This document shows positions 8,142 to 15,006 of a stretch of DNA of 64,000 nucleotides, piece by piece. The notes under the pieces were generated by a model that was not told where the DNA came from, did no database searches, and was given only the letters and a program-made list of their open reading frames with translations. Positions within the stretch are counted from its first letter, which is position 1. The number at the start of each line of letters is the position of its first letter. Made by a program: the position numbers and the translations under genes. Source of the DNA: JAGPCK01 sp964535575 (GTDB lineage: Bacteria > Bacteroidota > Bacteroidia > UKL13-3); the NCBI GenBank assembly GCA_964535575.1, contig CAZHTC010000001.1, positions 434,001 to 498,000 on the forward strand. Direction: 5' to 3'.

Positions 8142-8555
8142 CTACTTTAATTGAAAATCCAACGTAACATCGTCAACGGCATTGTTTACGATTACGATAG
8201 CACCTGACGAATTAAACACAGCACCGGTAAAGTCATCTTTGTACTGAGCAGTGATATAATAGCTACCTACAGCTAGACCTTTCACGCTATAATAACCAAC
8301 AGAATCGGTCATCCAATACTGATCAAACAACTTGGTAGTTGTATCTGAAGCAATTTTAATTACTGATGATGGAGCCACTTCATAAGCATTGGTTGCAGCG
8401 TTAAGGTACTTTACAGTTCCTTTAATGCGGGCCTGTCCATCAGTTGGAGAATGGTGTACATCATATTTGAACACCTTGGTTTCTTCCTTTTTACATGAAG
8501 CCATAGCGAAAACGGAGGCTACTGCAATGGTTAAATATAATCTTAATGTTTTCAT
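8142..8555 (-). CDS. Small lipoprotein with carboxypeptidase-regulatory-like domain
   Basis: A 137-residue lipoprotein (MASC lipobox, Cys20, followed by KKEE). The mature part is a single beta-sandwich: ARIKGTVKYLNAATNAYEVAP, then a VGYYSVKGLAVGSYYITAQY turn typical of transthyretin-like or CarboxypepD_reg domains, ending in VTLDFQLK. Such domains usually bind or stabilise partner proteins and have no catalytic residues. It lies 63 bp downstream of the YceI-like lipoprotein gene, and a terminator-like hairpin follows its stop. The surrounding genes suggest an envelope accessory role in the electron-transfer cluster. Confidence 0.72.
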   Translation of the reverse strand: MKTLRLYLTIAVASVFAMASCKKEETKVFKYDVHHSPTDGQARIKGTVKYLNAATNAYEVAPSSVIKIASDTTTKLFDQYWMTDSVGYYSVKGLAVGSYYITAQYKDDFTGAVFNSSGAIVIVNNAVDDVTLDFQLK

Positions 8556-8618
8556 TTTCTTACAAATTTTAAAATCTAAACTGGTTTTATTTTTTTACTT
8601 AATTTACAAACAAAGAAC

Positions 8619-9503
8619 TTAGTGGTTTTTATAAAATACGTGGTTACATTCAATAATCATTTCGTCAGCTACAGATGTTGACCACACTCCATAAGTTTTG
8701 TTGGCAGCAAAGGCGGCATCGCTATTGGTTTTCTCCGAAGCTTTAGGGAATGGGAAATAAACTTTTGTTGAGTTTTTATCCATGTAATCTGAGCGGTTGA
8801 ATTTAAATTTAGCACTGAAACCAACACGCATTTTATCAGCAACACCATCTTTGTTTGTATCAAAGTCATACGATCCATTGTAAGAAAGGTAAACCTGAAC
8901 AGGGTGAGTAATTGGGGTTCCATCAGCAAAACCGCTGGCAGGGAGGTAACGGTTAAAGGTCATGTTTCCGTCTACTAAGTAACCTGTACCTTGTTTTGTA
9001 AATTTAGTAGCTACAAACCATGCGGTATCACAAGCAGGTAATACAGCAGTTTTGTTAGAGTCGGTGTACACTACACCAAAATAGTTTGGTCCGCATTTTC
9101 CGTAACCATCACGTCCGGGTTCAGTAGTGCTTGCAGTTGAAACACGCACCCACATTCTCAACTTACATTTAGTTAAGTCGTTCTCATAAAATTCAAATTT
9201 GGGAGCAAAGCCAAAATCACCGAAACGGCCAGTTAACCATGTATCAGAAAAGTCATAGTAACGCGATTTCCAGTTGTTGTTACAGTGTGTTTTGTCGTGT
9301 GTGTAACCAGTGTCAAGTGCAAAGTTTAACGGAAGAGGCACTTCATTTTGCGGATTAATGATGTTCAACACTTTATCGTCATACACATCATTTTGCTCGA
9401 GTTTTGGAGTAATTTCTTTTGTACATCTTTGTAAAAAGAATAAAGAGGAGATTGCCAAAGCTGTGAATAAAATCAATCGTCCTGGTTTCTTTAAAGTGTT
9501 CAT
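8619..9503 (-). CDS. YceI-like lipoprotein, first gene of the redox cluster
   Basis: A 294-residue lipoprotein (lipobox FFLQRC, Cys27). The mature region has the beta-strand rhythm of YceI lipocalin-fold proteins: a DTWLTGRFGDF element, then a VDGNMTFNRYLPASGF segment and near the end GFSAKFKFNRSDYMDKNS, which matches the YceI ending GFxAxxxxNRSDF. YceI proteins bind isoprenoid chains such as quinone tails in a hydrophobic pocket. An inserted stretch (YDFDTNKDGVADK) resembles a calcium-binding loop. It is the promoter-proximal gene, with a promoter and Crp/Fnr-type palindrome just upstream. A quinone-handling role next to an NrfD subunit is attractive but inferred; the YceI match is weak because the protein is longer than usual. 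Confidence 0.6.
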   Translation of the reverse strand: MNTLKKPGRLILFTALAISSLFFLQRCTKEITPKLEQNDVYDDKVLNIINPQNEVPLPLNFALDTGYTHDKTHCNNNWKSRYYDFSDTWLTGRFGDFGFAPKFEFYENDLTKCKLRMWVRVSTASTTEPGRDGYGKCGPNYFGVVYTDSNKTAVLPACDTAWFVATKFTKQGTGYLVDGNMTFNRYLPASGFADGTPITHPVQVYLSYNGSYDFDTNKDGVADKMRVGFSAKFKFNRSDYMDKNSTKVYFPFPKASEKTNSDAAFAANKTYGVWSTSVADEMIIECNHVFYKNH

Positions 9504-9543
9504 ACGTTTTATTTTTTTGGTTAAATAATTTCTTTTACAAGAT

Positions 9544-9575
9544 CAAAGTTAGGTAGCTTGTATAAGGCAGGCCAA
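9544..9575 (-). promoter_or_regulatory. Bacteroidota-type promoter of the redox cluster
   Basis: On the minus strand a TTG (9575-9573) is followed after 21 nt by TAACTTTG (9551-9544), matching the Bacteroidota -33/-7 pattern TTG-N~20-TAnnTTTG. The predicted start is about 30-35 nt upstream of the ATG at 9503. Confidence 0.6.
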
Positions 9576-9617
9576 TGACGGAAATCAAGTTTATACCTGA
9601 TAGTACTCAACTTTAAA

Positions 9618-9633
9618 TGTGATAAAAGTCACA
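9618..9633. promoter_or_regulatory. Crp/Fnr-type palindromic operator
   Basis: TGTGATAAAAGTCACA is a perfect TGTGA-N6-TCACA inverted repeat. It is centred about 87 nt upstream of the predicted start of the 9503 gene, a position used by activating Crp/Fnr-family regulators. No such regulator gene lies in the window. Confidence 0.55.
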
Positions 9634-10044
9634 AACTGGTGTTAAAAATAGCAGGATACTCGTTGGTGGCGTTGACTGGCTAAGAGATTCAACTATTCTA
9701 ATATCAAATATTTACCTCAAAAGCTTTTGTGCCAAACAAATTTGTATATCATACTAATCTGAAGTAATCAGCCTGTCTCCTCTTGATGCACCGGAAATGA
9801 GTTCCCGCGTAAAACCGTTACTTTTTGTAAAAAACCTGTTAAAAAAATGGGGAATCATTGCTTTTGAAAACAATTGTAGTGCAAGGTCTTTGTGCCACAC
9901 TTGCCCTAATAGAACCAGGGTCATTGTTATAGGCTTTGCTCTTTCAGAAGGTATAAATTTTTCATTTTTAGAGATTTGAAATGGGAAAAAACCGTTGATC
10001 CCGTAGGCTTCATGTACAATGTTTAGCAAAATAGCAAAAAAGCC
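9634..10044. other. Intergenic region, no supported gene
   Basis: This stretch lies between two divergent transcription units (minus-strand redox cluster, plus-strand rimP operon). It contains overlapping open frames on both strands (9754-10029 minus, 9797-9979 plus), but neither has a signal peptide, recognisable motif or promoter, and the codon content looks like translated noise. A decayed gene cannot be excluded. Confidence 0.4.
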
Positions 10045-10074
10045 TTGTCTCGTTGCCTGTTTTTCTTATCTTTG
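10045..10074 (+). promoter_or_regulatory. Promoter of rimP-nusA-infB
   Basis: TTG at 10045-10047, 19 nt, then TATCTTTG at 10067-10074, a full match to the Bacteroidota pattern. The predicted start is near 10080, giving a leader of about 50 nt that contains a terminator-like hairpin. Confidence 0.68.
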
Positions 10075-10093
10075 CCCCAGATTTTTGAACGAT

Positions 10094-10121
10094 GAGGGGA
10101 CAGCGGTCCCCTCTTTTTTTT
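10094..10121 (+). terminator. Terminator-like hairpin in the rimP leader (possible attenuator)
   Basis: A perfect 8-bp stem (GAGGGGAC with GTCCCCTC) with an AGCG loop is followed at once by eight T residues, ending 7 nt before the rimP ATG. It sits downstream of the operon promoter, with no plus-strand gene before it to terminate, so regulation of the operon by attenuation is the likely use. Confidence 0.6.
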
Positions 10122-10128
10122 CCGTACA

Positions 10129-10593
10129 ATGAGTATTAAAGAACAGGTAATTAGTTGGTTGAACGAGGCGATGGCTGGAAGTTCCTTTTTTTTACTTGAT
10201 GTTGCTTTTAATGAAAAGAAACAGCAATTCTCAGTGCTTATTGATGGAGATCAGGGAGTTCCAATTGGCCAATGCGTGGAAATAAGTCGTTTATTAAGCA
10301 CTAAACTGGAAGAGGCCTTTGGCGAAGAACATCCTTACTCATTTGATGTGTCATCGCCAGGTGCCGATAGCCCGTTGAAACTTGCCCGGCAATATGCACA
10401 GCATGTAGGCAGAGACCTGCACGTAATTTTAACAGACGGAACTGTAATGTCCGGAAAGTTAAAGGCATTTGAAGACATGAAGCTCACGCTGGTTCAAAAC
10501 CAAAAGGGAGCAGGAACAAAAAATTTAGGAAAGGAAAAAATAATTTCTTTCCCTGATATTAAAGAAGCAACAGTGATTTTAAAGTTTAAATAA
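10129..10593 (+). CDS. rimP: Ribosome maturation factor RimP
   Basis: A 154-residue cytoplasmic protein needed for maturation of the 30S subunit. The N-terminal domain has a VLIDGDQGVPIGQCVEISR segment and SFDVSSPGADSPL, the RimP hallmark around the EVSSPG(L/A)xRPL motif. The C-terminal SH3-like domain (GRDLHVILTDGTVMSGKLKAF) ends in a strand (ATVILKF). Length is normal. It is the first gene of the conserved rimP-nusA-infB order and lies 12 bp before nusA. The ATG at 10129 follows a leader hairpin; a 15-codon overlapping frame at 10092-10139 could act as a leader peptide, but that is speculative. Confidence 0.93.
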   Translation: MSIKEQVISWLNEAMAGSSFFLLDVAFNEKKQQFSVLIDGDQGVPIGQCVEISRLLSTKLEEAFGEEHPYSFDVSSPGADSPLKLARQYAQHVGRDLHVILTDGTVMSGKLKAFEDMKLTLVQNQKGAGTKNLGKEKIISFPDIKEATVILKFK

Positions 10594-10605
10594 CTCAATA
10601 GTACC

Positions 10606-11841
10606 ATGCAAAGCGTAGGATTAATTGATTCGTTTTCGGAGTTCAAAGAGTTTAAAAATATTGACCGCGCCACAATGATTCGTGTGCTGGAAGATGTTTT
10701 CAGAACCATGCTGCGTAAAAAATACGGAACAGACGAAAACTTCGACATCATTATTAACGACACCAGCGGTGACCTTGAAATGTACCGCAACCGTAAGATT
10801 GTAGAAGACGGAGAAGTCTTAGACCCAAAAACCGAAATCAGTATTTCGGAAGCAAAACTGATAGAACCGGATTTTGAAGTTGGGGAAGATGCCATTGAAA
10901 CCGTAACTCTTGAAGTATTTGGCCGCAGAGCTATTCTTACCGCGCGCCAAACACTGATGTCTCGCGTGCTTGAACTGGAGAAAGACGAATTATACCGTAA
11001 ATATAAAGACCGCGTTGGCGAAATTGTTACCGGTGAAGTATATCAAATCTGGAAAAAAGAATTGATGATTCTGGATGAGGAAGGGAATGAACTGATACTT
11101 CCGAAAACAGAAATGATTCCGGCCGACCATTATAAAAAGGGCGATACCATTCGTGCCGTAGTGCATAAAGTTGAAACCCAAAACGCCACTCCTAAAATTA
11201 TTCTTTCGCGCACTTCCCCTGTATTGCTCGAGCGTTTATTTGAGCAGGAAGTACCCGAAATTTTAGATGGCTTAATTACCGTAAAGAAAATTGTGCGCGA
11301 GCCGGGAGAAAGAGCCAAAGTAGCTGTAGAAAGTTATGACGACCGCATTGATCCGGTTGGAGCTTGTGTAGGTATGAAGGGTTCGCGTATTCACGGAATC
11401 GTTCGTGAGTTGCGCAATGAAAATATTGACGTAATTAATTACACCGCCAACATGTCGCTGCTTATTCAGCGCTCGTTGAGTCCGGCTAAAATTTCTTCAG
11501 TAAAAATTGAAGAAGAAAGCAAACGTGTTGCCGTATTCCTTAAACCCGATCAGGTTTCACTGGCCATTGGTAAAGGCGGTCACAATATAAAACTTGCCGG
11601 TAAATTGGTAGGATACGAAATAGACGTTTACCGCGAAGCAGATGACGACAACACCGATATTGATCTGGATGAATTTTCAGACGAAATTGACAACTGGATA
11701 ATTGACGAGCTGAAAGCCATAGGATGCGATACAGCAAAAAGCGTATTGAATCTTACCATTGACGATATTGTTCGCAGAACAGACCTTGAAGAAGAAACAG
11801 TAAAAGAAGTAATGAATGTGCTGAAAGCAGAGTTTGAATAA
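10606..11841 (+). CDS. nusA: Transcription termination/antitermination factor NusA
   Basis: A 411-residue RNA-polymerase-associated factor. The N-terminal domain (residues 1-125) binds the polymerase. An S1 domain follows (GEIVTGEVYQIWKKELMI), then two KH domains: the first contains the VGACVGMKGSRI motif and the second AIGKGGHNIKLA. A short C-terminal helix-hairpin-helix segment (LKAIGCDTAKSVLNLTIDDI) ends the protein. The acidic repeats of proteobacterial NusA are absent, as usual in this phylum. It lies 12 bp after rimP and 58 bp before infB. NusA could modulate the hairpin in its own operon leader. Confidence 0.96.
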   Translation: MQSVGLIDSFSEFKEFKNIDRATMIRVLEDVFRTMLRKKYGTDENFDIIINDTSGDLEMYRNRKIVEDGEVLDPKTEISISEAKLIEPDFEVGEDAIETVTLEVFGRRAILTARQTLMSRVLELEKDELYRKYKDRVGEIVTGEVYQIWKKELMILDEEGNELILPKTEMIPADHYKKGDTIRAVVHKVETQNATPKIILSRTSPVLLERLFEQEVPEILDGLITVKKIVREPGERAKVAVESYDDRIDPVGACVGMKGSRIHGIVRELRNENIDVINYTANMSLLIQRSLSPAKISSVKIEEESKRVAVFLKPDQVSLAIGKGGHNIKLAGKLVGYEIDVYREADDDNTDIDLDEFSDEIDNWIIDELKAIGCDTAKSVLNLTIDDIVRRTDLEEETVKEVMNVLKAEFE

Positions 11842-11899
11842 GCCTTTTTACTATAACCCAACCCGTAATTGAATTTTAAAGAACGTAAAAGGATTTTGA

Positions 11900-14800
11900 A
11901 TGGCAGAAACAACGTATAGGTTACAAAAAGTTGCTTCCGAATTGAATGTGGGCATTGCTACCATTGTAGAGCACCTTGGCAAAAAGGGTTTTGCAATAGA
12001 CAATAAACCTACAGCAAAAATCAATGAGGAAATGTATAAAATCCTCCTGAATGATTTCCAGTCGGACAAAAAAGCAAAGCAGGAATCAAAGCAACTGGTA
12101 ACTTCTTTCCGTAATAAACCACGCGAAGAAGTAACAAGCAAACCTGCCACTCCGGCTGTTAAAGAAACACCTGCGGATGAGGAGGAAGATGAAATTCTGA
12201 TTAAAAATGCAGGAGCACTTGTAAATAAACATCCGGCTCCGGCAGATAAGCCTTCTCAAAAAAGCAAAAAGAAAGAAGAGCCGGAAGCAATTGCACCTGT
12301 TACACCCCCGGTAGCCGAGCCTGAAATAAAAAAGCCAGCTGAAACCAAAGAACCGGAAGAAGAAACAACCAAAATAGAAGTAAAAGTTGTAGGCAAAATA
12401 AATCTGGAAGAAACCGCTAAAAAAGCGAAAGGGACAAAAAAAACAACTAAAGAAAAAGCTCCGGAAACATCTCCTAAAGAAGAAGAAGCTCCGAAAGCAA
12501 AAACCAAAAAGACCAAAAAAGAGGAAACACCGGAAGCCCCGCAACTCATAGCTCCTGTGGAAGAGGTGAGACCGGCAGAAATTCCGGAGCCGGTTGCCGA
12601 AATCCTCCCTCCTGTAGAAATTGTTGAAGAAAAAACAACTCCGGTTGTTGAACCCGTTGCCGAAGTACCACCTGCGGCTGAAGTACCGGATGAAGAAACA
12701 AACGTAATAGTGGCCAAAGCCGATAAACTGCAAGGTTTAAAGGTGATGGGTAAAATAGAGCTACCCGTGGAGCAACCAAAGAAAAAGCCGGTTGCCTCAA
12801 GCGATAATGTTGACGGAATAAAGAAAAAACGCAAACGTAAACAAATTACGTTTGTAGGTGGTACCGATTCAAACTTTAAGAAAGATGACAAGGGCGGAAA
12901 CAATGCTCCGGGAACAGGCACAGCCAACCGGCCGCATGACAACCGTAATAACAGACCTGGCGGAGGAAATCCGAATTTCAGACCGGGTGGCGGAAACCAA
13001 AACCGTCCGGGTGGTGGCCGTGATTTTCGCAAAGGAGCCGGACGACCTACCGGGCCTGAACAACCGAAAGAAGAAATTACCGAAAAGGAAATTCAGGATA
13101 AACTTAAAGAAACACTGGCACGCTTAAATCCGGGAAGCAAACAACCGAATATCGGAGCCATCCGTTCAAAAATCCGTAAGCAAAAACGTGATGCACGTGC
13201 CGAGGAATTAGAACTGGAAAGCGAAAACGAAACCAAAAAAATAAAAGTAACCGAATTTGTTTCTGCCAATGAACTGGCAAAAATGATGGATGTTTCCATC
13301 AGTGATATTATTTCGGCATGCATGAGTTTAGGTATGATGGTTTCCATTAACCAGCGATTGGATGCGGAAACCATTACCATTGTTGCCGACCATTTTGGTT
13401 ACGAAGTAGATTTTGTTACTGCCGAAAGTGTGGAAACGGTTGAAGAAGATGAAGACACTCCTGAAGATTTAAAACCGCGCCCTCCTATTGTTACTGTGAT
13501 GGGACACGTTGACCACGGTAAAACATCTCTTCTCGATTATATTCGTAAAACTAATGTAATTGCCGGTGAAGCCGGAGGTATAACTCAGCATATAGGAGCC
13601 TACGAAGTAACGCTCACCAATGGAAAACACGTTACCTTTCTTGATACTCCCGGTCACGAAGCATTTACCGCCATGCGTGCGCGTGGTGCTAAAATAACCG
13701 ATATTGTAATTATTGTAATTGCTGCCGATGACAGTGTAATGCCTCAAACAAGAGAGGCCATAAGCCATGCGCAGGCTGCTGGTGTACCCATTGTATTTGC
13801 ATTGAATAAAATTGACCGCGAAGGGGCCAATACCGAAAGAATCAGAGAGCAACTGGCTGCCATGAATATTCTGGTAGAAGAATGGGGTGGCAAATTTCAG
13901 TGCCAGGAAATTTCGGCCAAAAAAGGATTAAATATCGAAGCTTTATTGGAAAAAGTATTGCTTGAAGCAGAAATGCTTGACCTGAAAGCAAACCCCGATA
14001 AACGTGCCGTTGGAAGTGTAATTGAAGCCACCCTTGATAAAGGACGCGGTATTGTAACTACGGTGATGGTTCAATCGGGAACATTGAGAGTAGGTGACCC
14101 TATTCTGGCCGGAACACACTCAGGAAAAGTAAAAGCCATGTTTGATGAACGTGGTAAAAAAATGAAAGAAGCAGGCCCTTCAACTCCGGTGGTATTACTT
14201 GGATTTGATGGTACGCCTACCGCGGGTGATAAATTTATTGCTACCAAAACAGAACAGGAAGCCAAGGAGGTTGCCAATAAACGCACTCAATTGCAGCGCG
14301 AGCAAGGTATACGCACACACAAACATATTACACTTGACGAAATTGGAAGACGTTTGGCCATTGGTAACTTTAAAGAACTTAACCTGATTGTGAAAGCTGA
14401 CGTGGATGGTTCGATGGAAGCCCTAAGTGATTCCCTGCTGAAATTAGGAACCAACGAAATTCATGTGAACGTAATTCACCGCTCGGTTGGACAAATAAGC
14501 GAGAGCGATGTATTGCTGGCAGCCGCTTCCGATGCCATCATCATTGGCTTTAATGTGCGCCCGTCAACACAGGCACGCAAGCTGGCCGAGAATGAATCGA
14601 TTGACATGCGCCTGTATTCGATTATCTACGATGCCATAGAAGAAGTGAAAGCTGCTATGGAAGGAATGCTTGCTCCTAAAATGGTTGAGAAGATTACCTG
14701 CAACGTTGAAATTCGCGAAGTGTTTAAAATTAGCAAAGTTGGAACCATTGCCGGATGTTATGTAACGGAAGGAAAAATAAACCGGAATACCAAAATACGC

Positions 14801-14983
14801 TTAGTGCGTGACGGGGTGGTTATTTTCAGTGGTCATCTGGCTTCATTAAAACGCTTTAAAGACGATGTAAAAGAAGTATTAACCGGATACGAGTGCGGAT
14901 TGAATATTGACGGATATAATGATATACGCGAAGGCGATGTGCTGGAAGGATATGAGGAAGTAGAAGAAAAAAGAACCCTGTAA
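11900..14983 (+). CDS. infB: Translation initiation factor IF-2
   Basis: A 1027-residue GTPase that positions initiator tRNA on the 30S subunit. Residues 1-50 form an IF2_N helical domain (YRLQKVASELNVGIATIVEHL). Residues about 60-330 are a low-complexity Lys/Glu/Pro linker, followed by a Gly/Arg/Asn-rich basic patch (RPGGGNPNFRPGGG) at about 335-380. A second IF2_N domain lies near 450. The G domain starts near 530 with GHVDHGKTSLLD, then DTPGHEAFT and NKIDRE. Domains II, III and IV follow to the end. The long linker explains several spurious reverse-strand open frames. It closes the rimP operon and is convergent with the gene at 15004. Confidence 0.97.
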   Translation: MAETTYRLQKVASELNVGIATIVEHLGKKGFAIDNKPTAKINEEMYKILLNDFQSDKKAKQESKQLVTSFRNKPREEVTSKPATPAVKETPADEEEDEILIKNAGALVNKHPAPADKPSQKSKKKEEPEAIAPVTPPVAEPEIKKPAETKEPEEETTKIEVKVVGKINLEETAKKAKGTKKTTKEKAPETSPKEEEAPKAKTKKTKKEETPEAPQLIAPVEEVRPAEIPEPVAEILPPVEIVEEKTTPVVEPVAEVPPAAEVPDEETNVIVAKADKLQGLKVMGKIELPVEQPKKKPVASSDNVDGIKKKRKRKQITFVGGTDSNFKKDDKGGNNAPGTGTANRPHDNRNNRPGGGNPNFRPGGGNQNRPGGGRDFRKGAGRPTGPEQPKEEITEKEIQDKLKETLARLNPGSKQPNIGAIRSKIRKQKRDARAEELELESENETKKIKVTEFVSANELAKMMDVSISDIISACMSLGMMVSINQRLDAETITIVADHFGYEVDFVTAESVETVEEDEDTPEDLKPRPPIVTVMGHVDHGKTSLLDYIRKTNVIAGEAGGITQHIGAYEVTLTNGKHVTFLDTPGHEAFTAMRARGAKITDIVIIVIAADDSVMPQTREAISHAQAAGVPIVFALNKIDREGANTERIREQLAAMNILVEEWGGKFQCQEISAKKGLNIEALLEKVLLEAEMLDLKANPDKRAVGSVIEATLDKGRGIVTTVMVQSGTLRVGDPILAGTHSGKVKAMFDERGKKMKEAGPSTPVVLLGFDGTPTAGDKFIATKTEQEAKEVANKRTQLQREQGIRTHKHITLDEIGRRLAIGNFKELNLIVKADVDGSMEALSDSLLKLGTNEIHVNVIHRSVGQISESDVLLAAASDAIIIGFNVRPSTQARKLAENESIDMRLYSIIYDAIEEVKAAMEGMLAPKMVEKITCNVEIREVFKISKVGTIAGCYVTEGKINRNTKIRLVRDGVVIFSGHLASLKRFKDDVKEVLTGYECGLNIDGYNDIREGDVLEGYEEVEEKRTL

Positions 14984-14986
14984 GAT

Positions 14987-15006
14987 TAATCACCTTTCGG
15001 TGGTTA
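14987..15006. terminator. Weak bidirectional hairpin between convergent genes
   Basis: TAATCACC-TTTC-GGTGGTTA forms an 8-bp stem with one G-U pair directly after the infB stop, and it includes the stop codon of the convergent gene at 15004. There is no clear T-run, so its terminator function is uncertain. Confidence 0.35.

Noticed and set aside
9754..10029. Overlapping open frames on both strands in the 625-bp intergenic region
   Set aside because: No promoter, signal peptide or motif was found and the two frames overlap each other; chance frames are more likely, though a decayed gene remains possible.
12086..13127. Long open frames on the minus strand and in other plus frames inside infB
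   Set aside because: They are shadows of the low-complexity Lys/Glu/Pro/Gly linker of IF-2; they translate to Phe/Arg/Cys-rich or Ser/Pro-rich runs with no motifs.
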